Shown one piece after another: positions 52,507-61,375 of a stretch of 64,000 nt of DNA. Position numbers and translations under genes: made by a program. Numbering within the stretch: the first letter of the stretch is position 1; every line of letters starts with the position of its first letter. The notes under the pieces are model-generated. The model had not been told where the DNA came from, did no database searches, and saw only the letters and a list, made by a program, of their open reading frames with translations. The DNA is from Acidobacteriaceae bacterium (GTDB taxonomy: Bacteria; Acidobacteriota; Terriglobia; Bryobacterales; Bryobacteraceae): NCBI GenBank assembly GCA_019240405.1, contig JAFAYL010000004.1, forward strand, positions 1-64,000, given 5' to 3'.

Positions 52507-53094
52507 ATGGCGAATCTTTCGAAAACGACGCGGGACCGTGAGGAGATCCGGCGATGGGCAGAAGAACGAGGAGGGAAACCGGCGCACGTGAAAGGCACAG
52601 GGTCTGGTGAAGACGTAGGGATGCTGCGTATCGATTTCCCTGGTTATACCGGAGCAGAGAGCCTGGAATCGATCACGTGGGAAGAGTTCTTCGAGAAATT
52701 CGGTGAACGGGACTTAGCGCTGGTGTATCAGGAAGAAACAGCGGGAGGGCAGAAAAGCAACTTCAATAAGCTGGTGAGCGCGGAGACGGCAGCAGAAAAG
52801 GAGGCCCGCGGCAGACGAGCTGCGAAGGCCAGCAGACCTAGTTCGAAAAAAGCTGCGAGCAAAGCCGGAGGATCGGGCAGCAGTTCTAGAAAACGAACCG
52901 CGGGTTCGTCGAAAAAGACATCGGCGAGAAAAGGCGCGGCCAAGAAAAGCTCTTCCAAGAAAAGTGCTGGGAAAAAAGGCCCGGTAAAAAAGAGTTCCGG
53001 TCGAAGTAGATCTAAAGCCAGAAGTTCCGGTGCCAGGAGTTCTGGGACCAAACGACGCACAGCTAAAAAGAGCGCGGCGAAGCGACGGCGGTAG
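52507..53094 (+). CDS. Protein with N-terminal small domain and histone-H1-like tail
   Basis: A 195-residue protein. The first ~80 residues form a small acidic domain seen in many bacteria as a stand-alone protein: SKTTRDREEIRRWAEERGGK, then MLRIDFPGYTG and ESITWEEFFEKFGERDLALVYQE. From ~95 on it becomes a Lys/Ser/Arg/Ala-rich tail of ~100 residues with KKSSSKKSAGKK-like repeats, resembling histone H1-type or AlgP-type DNA-binding tails. The combination suggests a nucleoid-binding form of that domain. AGGGG lies eight bases before the ATG. Confidence 0.75.
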   Translation: MANLSKTTRDREEIRRWAEERGGKPAHVKGTGSGEDVGMLRIDFPGYTGAESLESITWEEFFEKFGERDLALVYQEETAGGQKSNFNKLVSAETAAEKEARGRRAAKASRPSSKKAASKAGGSGSSSRKRTAGSSKKTSARKGAAKKSSSKKSAGKKGPVKKSSGRSRSKARSSGARSSGTKRRTAKKSAAKRRR

Positions 53095-53154
53095 AAACAG
53101 GCGAGTAAGGCACAATCGGCTCGTATTGATTAATCTAGAATTTCTCGGAGAGCG

Positions 53155-53628
53155 ATGCCGTCGTCCGGTGCAATTCAACGGAAAATTCCGGTCGCACCGC
53201 TAGTGATAGGCGCTCTTGTGGTGGTCGGGCTGATTGCGGCACTCGCATATCTGCGTGCACCTGCGCCTGCGACTGAAAGTGGCCCGGCATCGCCCGAAGC
53301 GAAAGCCTACACTGGGAATCTTGTCCTTAGCGACGTCGGTATGAGGGCCACCGAGAATTTCATGCAGCAGCAAGTGGTTGAAATTGAGGGAAAGATTGCA
53401 AATGAGGGCGCGCGTGTCATTGATTCAGTCGACGTGTACTGCCTGTTTCGGGCTGCAGACGGGCACGAAATCTATCGCGAGCGAGCACGAATTGTGAGTG
53501 GTAAACCCGCGCCATTTGTGCCAAAGGAAACGCGTCCGTTCCGGCTGGCGTTTGACCATTTACCAGATGGTTGGAATCAAGCGATGCCAACGCTGGTGAT
53601 CGCGCAAATTGTATTTGCCCGGCGGTAG
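53155..53628 (+). CDS. Membrane-anchored beta-sandwich protein
   Basis: A 157-residue protein with one N-terminal membrane helix (~12-33, APLVIGALVVVGLIAALAYL) and an outside domain of ~110 residues: NLVLSDVGMRATENFMQQQVVEIEG (partial), VIDSVDVYCLFRAADG and PFRLAFDHLPDGWNQ. This resembles FxLYD/DUF2393-type domains. The response-regulator gene starts at the base after its stop. Function unknown. Confidence 0.65.
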   Translation: MPSSGAIQRKIPVAPLVIGALVVVGLIAALAYLRAPAPATESGPASPEAKAYTGNLVLSDVGMRATENFMQQQVVEIEGKIANEGARVIDSVDVYCLFRAADGHEIYRERARIVSGKPAPFVPKETRPFRLAFDHLPDGWNQAMPTLVIAQIVFARR

Positions 53629-54012
53629 ATGCAGACATTAATGAAAGTTCTGGTTGCCGAGGATGATCCAGAACAGCTTTCCCTGCGCTGCATGTTGCTG
53701 GACCAAAGCGGATTTGACGCGATTGGAGCAGCGGACGGACCTTCGGCCGTTGATCTTGCTGTGGCTCAGAAACCGGAGTGCGCGGTAATCGACTTGCGAC
53801 TCCCGACGGAGGAGCTAGGCCTTCGCCTCATTTCCGAGCTGAAACGGATGGATCCGTCGATTCACATCCTGGTGCTTACGGGGAGCGATCCCCAGAATTT
53901 GGTCCAGAAACCGGAAGCGGAGCTGATCGAGGAGATTGTAGTAAAGGGCACGCCGACGGGAGGGTTGATCCATAAATTGAAATTGCTCGCGGGGCGAGCC
54001 GGTTCAAGCTAG
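53629..54012 (+). CDS. Single-domain response regulator
   Basis: A 127-residue receiver domain with no output domain. EDD near the start provides the acidic cluster, CAVIDLRLP the phospho-acceptor aspartate, VLTG the threonine and VVKG the lysine; the proline usually after that lysine is absent. It starts directly after the previous stop codon. It may act as a phosphate sink or a relay; no kinase is adjacent. Confidence 0.8.
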   Translation: MQTLMKVLVAEDDPEQLSLRCMLLDQSGFDAIGAADGPSAVDLAVAQKPECAVIDLRLPTEELGLRLISELKRMDPSIHILVLTGSDPQNLVQKPEAELIEEIVVKGTPTGGLIHKLKLLAGRAGSS

Positions 54013-54617
54013 GGTTTGGTGATGGCAGAAGGAGCGGCGGAGGGATGCCGTGCCTTCTCTACATCAAGCGCAAGCTGATGAGCGACTTTCGCCGCGACAT
54101 CGGCGCTCGCGCCCCGAAATTTGGCGCCCAAACTCTCTTGCGTCGTCGACCACAGGACATCGCCCTCTCGATTGCAAAGCCGCACAGCGGCGTAGGCCTC
54201 GTGCTTACGCTCTCTGGTGTGCCGTGATTCGTTGTCGCCGATGGATAGTCCACCATACCTTCCGCTGCTCGAACTTCCTCTACCGGAACCTACGCCGCCG
54301 TTTTCTCTTGCATTTATGCCTTCATCTATATCGAAGCTATCGGTGAAAGTCTGATCGTCGGCTGCGCCTTTCAGAACCGCGTCGGCGCGATCCGGATTGT
54401 CCGTCAAGGTGAAGATTTTCGATGAATCGAGACTTGCGATGATCAGCTCGCGAAGGCTCTCGGCGCCCGAACCGCCTACGAGCGGTCCAACAAATACGCG
54501 CTTTACTTCGAGCAAGCTGGTAACGGCGGGCGCGGCACCGGCTCCTGATTTTTGCGCATGGAGAACGCTCGCCAGGAGAAAGAACGCAAACAAGAGCGAA
54601 GAATTGGCGCGTGTCAT
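54009..54617 (-). CDS. Exported protein of unknown function
   Basis: A 202-residue protein with a signal peptide (~1-22, ending LHAQ). The mature part starts like CsgG- or FlgO-type proteins (KRVFVGPLVGGSGAESLREL, SSKIFTLTDNPDRADAVLKG), with a Gly/Ser-rich loop in the middle (~110-120) and DVLWSTTQESLGAKFRG towards the end. This architecture is common for outer-membrane lipoprotein-like proteins that report cell status; the precise role is unknown. Its start overlaps the previous gene's stop as ATGA. Confidence 0.65.
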   Translation of the reverse strand: MTRANSSLLFAFFLLASVLHAQKSGAGAAPAVTSLLEVKRVFVGPLVGGSGAESLRELIIASLDSSKIFTLTDNPDRADAVLKGAADDQTFTDSFDIDEGINARENGGVGSGRGSSSSGRYGGLSIGDNESRHTRERKHEAYAAVRLCNREGDVLWSTTQESLGAKFRGASADVAAKVAHQLALDVEKARHPSAAPSAITKP

Positions 54618-55072
54618 CCTTTTCCTGCCATCCTCGCTTCGTCATCCTGGTATTGAACGCGCTGACCGGTACGCGCCTCGAGCGCTACGAGTGTCAGCCG
54701 GATGCCGTTCTTATCGACGCGAAATACCATCGCTTGCTGGCGTCCGTCGTCGTCTTGGAAACCGACGGTTAGGAAATGATCGCGCTTCTTCGCCAGAAGG
54801 AAGAGGGGAGAAATCACCACGGCTGCAATGTAGCGACGGTCAACCTTCTGGCCATATTCGAGCAAGTTAATCCGGTCGTAAGGAATTTTGACCTGGGTGT
54901 GCTTCGAGCGAAACACGAAGTAGACTTCGTCCGTGACTCGGATGTCTCCTGAGTTATTCGCTGGAATATCAGCGCGAGTGCCGCCTATATATTCGGCACG
55001 GCTGCCTATATCGGCTGCGGAAGCGATCCAAACGCACGAAGAGAGAGCAAAGGCAAGAAGGATTGCGCGCAT
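54614..55072 (-). CDS. Exported protein of unknown function
   Basis: About 152 residues from the ATG at 55072 (an upstream start at 55099 adds nine). Signal peptide ~1-20 (WIASAAD). The mature protein contains EVYFVFRSKHTQVKIPYDRINLLEYGQ (read in parts), a hydrophobic segment (YIAAVVISPLFLLAKKRD) and HFLTVGFQDDDGRQQAMVF. It resembles small PH-like exported domains. Coupled to the next gene by an ATGA overlap. Confidence 0.65.
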   Translation of the reverse strand: MRAILLAFALSSCVWIASAADIGSRAEYIGGTRADIPANNSGDIRVTDEVYFVFRSKHTQVKIPYDRINLLEYGQKVDRRYIAAVVISPLFLLAKKRDHFLTVGFQDDDGRQQAMVFRVDKNGIRLTLVALEARTGQRVQYQDDEARMAGKG

Positions 55073-55196
55073 GGCCTGGCGAGAGTGGTCCCAGAACAAA
55101 AGTGCACGGGGAAAATGGTTCCTCTCGCCAAGCCTGAGAACGCGGAACTTCGGAAAGTTCCGGGATCGCTATTTGTTTTCACGGAGCTTCTGAGGT

Positions 55197-56411
55197 CTAT
55201 TCGTTATGGTCATCGTCCGAGTCGCATTTCGGGATCGCAATGAAGGCCGGACTTGTGCCGGTTTTCTGATCGCTTGCACCGCCGACGATCTGTCCACGGT
55301 CATTGATATCGTTTGCAAACACGAGATGAAGGCCGGTATCGTTTGCAACCAACTTATTGAGGTCCGTCATTTTGCCGTCTTCCCACAGAAACGCCCGGCA
55401 GTTCGTGAAGCTCGCCTGACACGATTCGCCGACAATCTGCCCTCGCTCGTTAATGCCTAGCGCTTCGCTCAGCACGTCTCCGGGGAGCGTGCCGAGGTCG
55501 TGAATGCCATGTTCTTTCGTCCAGCGAAAGGCGTGAAAGTTTGGCGCGCCGTTTTTGTCGCCCGGCAAATCAGAGAATCCGACTACTACACCGCGATCAT
55601 TGATGGCTGCCGGCGTGTTCCATGCGACCCCGCCGAGACTTCCAATGTTGGTTACGGTCCCGTTTTCCCAAAGCAGCGCGTGAGCAGCGCTGAATTCTCC
55701 CACTGCAGTACCGCAAATGCCGGAAATGCCCACGACCTGGCCTTTATTATTGATCGCCGTGGCGGCGCCATCGGGGTCGCCGTGATAGGTAGGGAGCTGC
55801 TTGATTTGGTCTTTCTCGGGTCCCCAGACGACTGCCTCAAATTGAAGAACTTGCGGAGACACGCAGGTTGAGTCGTGAACGGTGTTCTCTGCCCAGCCGG
55901 CGATTTCGCCGCGATTGTTGATTCCGGCAGCGTATCCGTTGTTCCCACCGAGAGTGGGAAGAGCCGTCATGTTGCCCCACTCCCAGCGAAATCCAAGGCA
56001 CGTGTGATGAGTGATCGTGGGGAAGAAAGCGGCACAGCTCCAGTTCTCCCCCAGCGGATCAAGAGCAGCGGTTTCGGAGATGCCGGCGATTACGCCCCGG
56101 TCATTCTTGTTCGGCCATTCAACTCCGCTGTTCGGGCCTCCCAGGGTGCCGAGATCGAACTTCAATCCGTAAATCCACACTGCGGCGTGCTGGGTTTTAT
56201 CCCCCTTCCTGTTCGAGAAGCCGGTCGCCCAGCCTATGTTGTTGATGCTATTTGCGCCGCTGGCTGTTCCGCCGAGCGTACCGAGGTTGTGTACGACATA
56301 CGTGGCGTGCTGACTAGATTCTTGTTGGCTTTGCGCGCTCAAGCGAACCGCAAGCGCGAGCACCGCGAAGATAATCGCAGCGATGGCGCATATCAGGACT
56401 TTCGATTTCAT
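55197..56411 (-). CDS. HAF-repeat exported protein
   Basis: About 404 residues from the ATG at 56411, with GGGAGG seven bases upstream. A signal peptide or anchor (~5-27) is followed by six or more HAF-type beta-propeller-like repeats: VVHNLGTLGGTASGANSIN, FDLGTLGGPNSGVEWPN, AAGINNRGEIAGWAE, AINDRGVVVGFSD, GINERGQIVGES and DINDRGQIVGGA. The repeats carry HAFRW and RAFLWEDGKM strands. Such proteins are secreted or surface-bound; substrate unknown. Six cysteines sit in spaced pairs. Confidence 0.85.
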   Translation of the reverse strand: MKSKVLICAIAAIIFAVLALAVRLSAQSQQESSQHATYVVHNLGTLGGTASGANSINNIGWATGFSNRKGDKTQHAAVWIYGLKFDLGTLGGPNSGVEWPNKNDRGVIAGISETAALDPLGENWSCAAFFPTITHHTCLGFRWEWGNMTALPTLGGNNGYAAGINNRGEIAGWAENTVHDSTCVSPQVLQFEAVVWGPEKDQIKQLPTYHGDPDGAATAINNKGQVVGISGICGTAVGEFSAAHALLWENGTVTNIGSLGGVAWNTPAAINDRGVVVGFSDLPGDKNGAPNFHAFRWTKEHGIHDLGTLPGDVLSEALGINERGQIVGESCQASFTNCRAFLWEDGKMTDLNKLVANDTGLHLVFANDINDRGQIVGGASDQKTGTSPAFIAIPKCDSDDDHNE

Positions 56412-56459
56412 ATTGCCTCCCACCTACCGAGAAACATAAATCCAGGGCGCCGAAAAGAT

Positions 56460-56506
56460 TGGACATCAGCGGACCTCAACGTCGGTGACGCTGGACATTT
56501 GCGGAC
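56460..56506. repeat. Two 15-base direct repeats, period 32
   Basis: TGGACATCAGCGGAC (56460-56474) and TGGACATTTGCGGAC (56492-56506) differ at two adjacent positions. They lie in the 180-base gap between the HAF gene and the Ada/AlkA gene. Short spaced repeats like this occur in the ends of IS21-type elements, so this may be a scar; no transposase is nearby. Confidence 0.45.
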
Positions 56507-56591
56507 TCAGTTGCTGATGATTGGTCAAGAGCAGTTTTCGTGGAGGCGAGGTTAGGGCCGAAGATCGAACTACCATAACGGCGCTGTACGC

Positions 56592-58064
56592 ATGGATCTC
56601 GATTGGCGAGTGTGTTCAAAGGCAAGGCTGTCACGCGATGCACGCTTTGATGGCAAATTTTTCATTGCCGTGCTCACGACTGGGATTTACTGCCGGCCGA
56701 TTTGTCCGGCGCCCACCGCGAGAGAGGAAAATGTGCGATATTTTCCAACGGCTGCGGCGGCCGCGGAAGCGGGTTTTCGGCCTTGCTTGCGCTGCAGGCC
56801 AGAGTGTTCCCCGGGAACTCCCGCTTGGCTAGGAACTTCAAACACGGTTTCGCGGGCTCTTCGATTGATCAGCGAAAGCGGACTGGAGGATGGCGGCGTT
56901 GAAGCGTTAGCAGAACGCCTCGGCGTTGGCGCGCGCCATCTGCGACGGCTGTTTTTGAGGCATATTGGCGCGACTCCTAGCGCAGTGGCTCAAACACGCC
57001 GATTGCACTTTGCGAAAAAGCTGATCGATGAGACAACATTGCCGATGACGCAAGTGGCGCTTGCATCAGGTTTCGGTTGCGTCAGGCGTTTCAATGCGAC
57101 AATACGAGCGACATATCATCGAACGCCTACGCAAATCCGCCGTCTTGTCAGACAGAGCACTCTGCAACCGGAAAGTCAGTATCTTTTTCGGCTTCCCTTC
57201 CGCCCGCCTTATGCATGGAATGGAATGCTGGCGTTTCTTGCGGCTCGCGCCACGCCGGGCGTTGAGGTTGTAGAGCAAGGATGTTATCGACGATCTATCT
57301 CGTTCAAAGGCGGGAACGGGTACTTCGAAGCTGTCGTTGATGAGAAGAATCACTCTCTCGCGGTTCGTGTTCAATTTGGCGATCCTAGCGCGCTCTTCTT
57401 CATCATCGAGCGGATACGCGCGATGTTTGATCTGAATGCCGATTGGGCTAGAATAGCTCCCTATCTTCGAAGCGACCCGGTTTTAAAACGACGGGTGGAT
57501 GCTGCTCCGGGCTTGCGCGTACCAGGGTGTTGGGATGGTTTCGAACTGGCAATCCGAGCCGTTCTGGGACAACAGATCACTGTGAAAGGCGCGACAGCTC
57601 TGGCGGGCCGGCTGGTGAAGTCCTTTGGTACGCCTTTACGGGTCGATAGCGGATTAACTCATCTTTTCCCAGCGCCGTCGGTTCTCGCCGATGCAAACAT
57701 TACCAGCATCGGTTTGACTAAGACACGCGCCGAAACCATCCGCATCCTCGCGCAGTCGGTGTGCGACGGTGAAATCAGCTTCGAGCGGATCGTTGACACC
57801 GCGGCGTTTCTCGAGCGACTGCGCGAAATTCCGGGGATTGGAAAATGGACGGCTCAATATATTGCGATGCGAGCGCTCGGGGAAACAGATGCGTTTCCCG
57901 CCGGCGATCTCGGCCTCTTGCGAGCCGTGGATGTACAGAATTCACGCGAGCTCGAGGCCCATGCTGAAGCATGGCGGCCGTGGCGAGCTTACGCGACCAT
58001 GTATCTCTGGAATGGCGCGAGGGAACCTACTGCAACACATGGGAAACGTGCTCTCAAGACTTAA
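56592..58064 (+). CDS. Ada/AlkA fusion: alkylation sensor and DNA glycosylase
   Basis: A 490-residue fusion. An N-terminal Ada zinc domain (~1-80) has the four cysteines C34, C38 (IYCRPICPA), C65 and C68 (CLRCRPEC); C34 matches the methyl-acceptor position. An AraC-type helix-turn-helix follows (~85-185, GVGARHLRRLFLRHIG). From ~195 comes an AlkA N-terminal domain, then the HhH-GPD glycosylase with IPGIGKWTAQYIAMRALGETD (in parts) and catalytic D439 (PAGDLGL). It would remove 3-methyladenine-type lesions and regulate its own gene on methyl-phosphotriesters. The methyltransferase C-domain of E. coli Ada is absent. Confidence 0.9.
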   Translation: MDLDWRVCSKARLSRDARFDGKFFIAVLTTGIYCRPICPAPTAREENVRYFPTAAAAAEAGFRPCLRCRPECSPGTPAWLGTSNTVSRALRLISESGLEDGGVEALAERLGVGARHLRRLFLRHIGATPSAVAQTRRLHFAKKLIDETTLPMTQVALASGFGCVRRFNATIRATYHRTPTQIRRLVRQSTLQPESQYLFRLPFRPPYAWNGMLAFLAARATPGVEVVEQGCYRRSISFKGGNGYFEAVVDEKNHSLAVRVQFGDPSALFFIIERIRAMFDLNADWARIAPYLRSDPVLKRRVDAAPGLRVPGCWDGFELAIRAVLGQQITVKGATALAGRLVKSFGTPLRVDSGLTHLFPAPSVLADANITSIGLTKTRAETIRILAQSVCDGEISFERIVDTAAFLERLREIPGIGKWTAQYIAMRALGETDAFPAGDLGLLRAVDVQNSRELEAHAEAWRPWRAYATMYLWNGAREPTATHGKRALKT

Positions 58065-58070
58065 TTGCGT

Positions 58071-58685
58071 TTACGTCCAGACTTTCACAACCGGCACGCC
58101 ACGTTTGCAGAGATCGCAGGACGCAGTGTCTTTGTAATACATGGCATCCATCTTGGCGAGGTAGAAAAGCGGAAGATTTCCAAATTCGAGCACACTCGGA
58201 TTGGGTTGGTAGACAACGACTGCGAGACCCACGATATCGGCTCCCTTTGACTCAACGAGCGCTCGCAGTTCGGTAAGACGCCGTCCGGAGCGAAGAATAT
58301 CATCGACAAGCAGAACTTTTTCGCCCGGCGTTGGATCAACGAACTGGCGAAAGCGCATGGGAGAGGTATCAGTGTCCTGCTCGGCCCAATAGACCTGATG
58401 AGCGCGGAGGGCTTCGCAAACGCCGTATGCGACCGGCAGCCCGCCTGTATTCGGGCAAACGATGGACAATTGCTTGATCATGGCGCGAAGCTCGGTGTCG
58501 GCTCGAAGACGGCGGCTAAGACCGACGCTAAGAATCTTTGCGTATTGAAAGTATCGGAACGCAAGCGCCACCTGAAGGTATTCGTCCGTATGCATGCCGT
58601 TCGGGTACTCGAAGTGCCCATCCCGAAGCGCGCCTGTTTCTTTGAGCATCGTGATCACTTCTTCGTTGGTTGGCAACAGATGCAT
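58071..58685 (-). CDS. PyrE-like phosphoribosyltransferase
   Basis: A 204-residue type I phosphoribosyltransferase. The PRPP motif is VLLVDDILRSGRR (~123-135), with the flexible-loop part CEALRAHQVYWAEQD before it and GHFEYPNGMHTDEY near the start, as in orotate phosphoribosyltransferase. The N-terminal MHLLPTNEEVITMLKETGAL also matches PyrE-like proteins. Orotate is the likely base, but the overall sequence is divergent and other pyrimidine or purine substrates cannot be excluded. Confidence 0.8.
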   Translation of the reverse strand: MHLLPTNEEVITMLKETGALRDGHFEYPNGMHTDEYLQVALAFRYFQYAKILSVGLSRRLRADTELRAMIKQLSIVCPNTGGLPVAYGVCEALRAHQVYWAEQDTDTSPMRFRQFVDPTPGEKVLLVDDILRSGRRLTELRALVESKGADIVGLAVVVYQPNPSVLEFGNLPLFYLAKMDAMYYKDTASCDLCKRGVPVVKVWT

Positions 58686-58747
58686 ATTTGATGACTCGGT
58701 CTAAATTCTAATGCGCTCACATCGGGCAGTGAACGCCCGTTTGCGGG

Positions 58748-60115
58748 TTAATGAGCACCCCTGCCTGCAAGCACATGCGGGATCGTCTTCAGCATTATGG
58801 AGCAGTCGAGTTTTAAAGACCAATTTTCGATGTAAGAAATATCCATCCGCATCCACGCGTCGAAGTTCAGATGGTCGCGACCCATCACAGCCCATAGACA
58901 GGTCAGGCCGGGACGCATGCGAAGGCGGCGGCGCTGCCATTGCTCATAGCGCTCGACTTCTTCGGGGACGGGCGGGCGCGGGCCGACGATCGACATATCG
59001 CCGCGAAAGACGTTATAGAGCTGAGGAAGCTCATCGATGGAAAATTTGCGGAGCCAGCGTCCAACGGGCGTCACCCGAGGATCACGAGAGAGCTTAAATG
59101 CGATTTGTTTCTCGCTGAGGTGTTCGAGCTGAGACTTAAGTTCATCGGCGTTCTCGACCATTGACCTGAATTTGTAAACCGTGAAGCGGCGACCGTTCAG
59201 GCCGCAACGAGCTTGCTTGAAAATGACGGGGCCGCGCGAGGTGAGCTTGATCAAAATTGCCGCAAGCGCCATCACCGGAGAAAGGATCAAAAGCGCTACG
59301 GAGGAGATCGCAACATCCAGAATGCGTTTCACTGTTAGGCTGAGGTCATCCTGGGGCGCGGCGGAGAAGGTGAGAAGCTGCGCATCGCCTACACGGTCGA
59401 GAGTGATCTGGCTATTGACGTGGGGAAAAAAATCAATCGAGACACGTGTGCGAACCCCTTCTTCATCGCACATCAGAAACACGTCTTCCAATTCACGGAG
59501 CTTGCTGCTGTCGACGTCAAAGATAACCTCGTCGACCACCTGCTCTCGAAAGAGTCTGGGCAGCTCTTCGGCGCATTCGTCTTCGCAGAGAGTGGCGGAA
59601 ACATGAATACGGAACGGGGAGCCCTGACTGAGCTGCTTGCTCAGGCGCTGCGCTTTTTGGCGATTACCGACAATCAGGATGTGGTACGGACTGCCGAATC
59701 CGCGCTGGAAAACACCGACCAGGCGTCGTGAGTTCCAGCGAAAGATCGCAAGAAGGACGAGATTGTAAATAAAAAACAGCGCGAGAAAGCTGCGGCTCAA
59801 CTCAAGGCGCAGCAGGTACTGAAACAGGATGACAAAAGCCGTTCCGAAAAAACATTGGCGCAGCGAATTAACAAGCACGCGTTTGGGATTTGCGGAATCG
59901 AGGTATTCATAGACGCGCTGAAGCGATCCCAGAGCTACCCAAACGGCCATGCAAAACAGGAGCAAAAGAATGTGAGTCTGAAGAGGAAGGAAGAAGACGC
60001 GCTCGAGGGCTAAGCTCGTGCGCGTGAAATAGGCGGCTTCAAAAGCCAGGATAGTGAAGAGTGCGTCCGTTACCGCGAAGAGTAACTGGATCTTTTTTCG
60101 ATGGTGGGCAAACAC
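58748..60115 (-). CDS. Polyprenyl glycosylphosphotransferase (EPS initiator)
   Basis: A 455-residue enzyme of the WbaP/WcaJ type. Four N-terminal membrane helices (~10-125) precede a CoA-binding-like domain (~140-240, HILIVGNRQKAQRLS), one further helix (~275-300) and the catalytic bacterial-transferase domain: KQARCGLNGRRFTVYKFRSM, KFSIDELPQLYNVFRGDMSIVGPRPP and RPGLTCLWAVMGRD (as separate motifs). It transfers a sugar phosphate to undecaprenyl phosphate to start exopolysaccharide synthesis. No further polysaccharide genes follow in the window. Confidence 0.93.
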   Translation of the reverse strand: MFAHHRKKIQLLFAVTDALFTILAFEAAYFTRTSLALERVFFLPLQTHILLLLFCMAVWVALGSLQRVYEYLDSANPKRVLVNSLRQCFFGTAFVILFQYLLRLELSRSFLALFFIYNLVLLAIFRWNSRRLVGVFQRGFGSPYHILIVGNRQKAQRLSKQLSQGSPFRIHVSATLCEDECAEELPRLFREQVVDEVIFDVDSSKLRELEDVFLMCDEEGVRTRVSIDFFPHVNSQITLDRVGDAQLLTFSAAPQDDLSLTVKRILDVAISSVALLILSPVMALAAILIKLTSRGPVIFKQARCGLNGRRFTVYKFRSMVENADELKSQLEHLSEKQIAFKLSRDPRVTPVGRWLRKFSIDELPQLYNVFRGDMSIVGPRPPVPEEVERYEQWQRRRLRMRPGLTCLWAVMGRDHLNFDAWMRMDISYIENWSLKLDCSIMLKTIPHVLAGRGAH

Positions 60116-60187
60116 AGACTCAAGTCACAGAGTATCAAGCCGGAACTCTTGGTTCGCAATTTGAGCGTGAGCTAGCGTGAACACGGT

Positions 60188-61375
60188 TCAACATAACCGC
60201 AAAGCGTTATCGAGATCAGCGATAATGTCGTCGGGGTTTTCGATTCCGGCCGCGATGCGGACGAGGTTCTCGCGAATTCCCATGCGCTCGCGCATCTTCG
60301 GCGAGACATTGCGATGCGAAGACATTACGGGATAAAGCAAAAGCGTGTGCACGTCCCCCAGTGATGTGCCGGGAACGATCATCTTCAAACGGTCCATGAA
60401 CGCCATGATCGAATCCTTGTTCGCGTCTTTGATTTCAACGCTCAGGATTGCGCCGAAAAGGCCGGGCGTGAACAGCCTGTTGATAGCTTCCGCGTCAGGA
60501 TGTTTTGGATCCGAGCAGTGATAGACGCGATCCACGCAAGGATGTTCCGCGAGCCAATCGGCTAGAATTTTTGCGTTTTGGCACTGCCGCTCGAACCGGA
60601 GCGCCAGAGTCTTGATACCACGCATCGTGAGATAGCTTTCAAATGGTCCGAGAACCGGGCCGACGATGCGCGAGAGCATTCTTAAGCCTTCATAGTGTTG
60701 TTTGTCTGTAATGACAATGCCGCCCAGAACATCACCATGCCCGGCCAGATACTTCGTTACGCTGTGAACAACAATGTTTGCGCCAAGATCCAAAGGCCGC
60801 AGCAGCATTGGGGTGGCAAAGGTGCTATCCACGACGAGAGCCGCGCCGTTCGAATTGGCGAATTTTGCGATGCGATCGATTTGCGCAACGCGTAAGAGCG
60901 GATTCGAAATGCTCTCCGTGAACACGCAGCCCGGCTTCTTTTCAGCAATTGCACGCTCGAGTTTTTCGATGTCGTATACGTCGACGAAAGTGACATCGAT
61001 CCCAAACGGACTGAGGATCTGATCGAGCAGCATCACGCTCGCTCCGTAAATGGACGGGGCCGCGAGGATGGAGCGCGGGCGGTCAAGCAATGCGGTTTGA
61101 AACGCGATCTGGAGCGCAGCCATGCCTGAAGCGGTTGCGAGCGATCCGAAACCGTGCTCGATTGCTGTGGTCAGCTCTTCGAGCGCTTGATTAGTGGGAT
61201 TGGCGTAGCGCGAATAGCTAAAACCTTCTTCCTCGTGACCAAAAACGCGATCCAACTGAGCGGCGGACTGATAAAGATATGTAGTGCCCAGGTGAATCGG
61301 CGTCGTGGACGGAACCCACGCGGTATCCCGGCGCTTCCGATCGCCGGCATGCACAACTTCGGACTCAAACTTCAT
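60188..61375 (-). CDS. Cystathionine gamma-synthase/methionine gamma-lyase family enzyme
   Basis: A 395-residue PLP enzyme of the Cys/Met metabolism family. The PLP lysine is K208 in VVHSVTKYLAGHGD, with ASGMAALQIA (phosphate loop) and SRYANPTNQALEE earlier, and DVHTLLLYPVMSSHRNVSP in the substrate-recognition part. It could be cystathionine gamma-synthase, cystathionine gamma-lyase or methionine gamma-lyase; the family members are hard to separate by eye. It overlaps the cysS stop as ATGA, giving an operon for sulfur amino acid use. Confidence 0.9.
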   Translation of the reverse strand: MKFESEVVHAGDRKRRDTAWVPSTTPIHLGTTYLYQSAAQLDRVFGHEEEGFSYSRYANPTNQALEELTTAIEHGFGSLATASGMAALQIAFQTALLDRPRSILAAPSIYGASVMLLDQILSPFGIDVTFVDVYDIEKLERAIAEKKPGCVFTESISNPLLRVAQIDRIAKFANSNGAALVVDSTFATPMLLRPLDLGANIVVHSVTKYLAGHGDVLGGIVITDKQHYEGLRMLSRIVGPVLGPFESYLTMRGIKTLALRFERQCQNAKILADWLAEHPCVDRVYHCSDPKHPDAEAINRLFTPGLFGAILSVEIKDANKDSIMAFMDRLKMIVPGTSLGDVHTLLLYPVMSSHRNVSPKMRERMGIRENLVRIAAGIENPDDIIADLDNALRLC

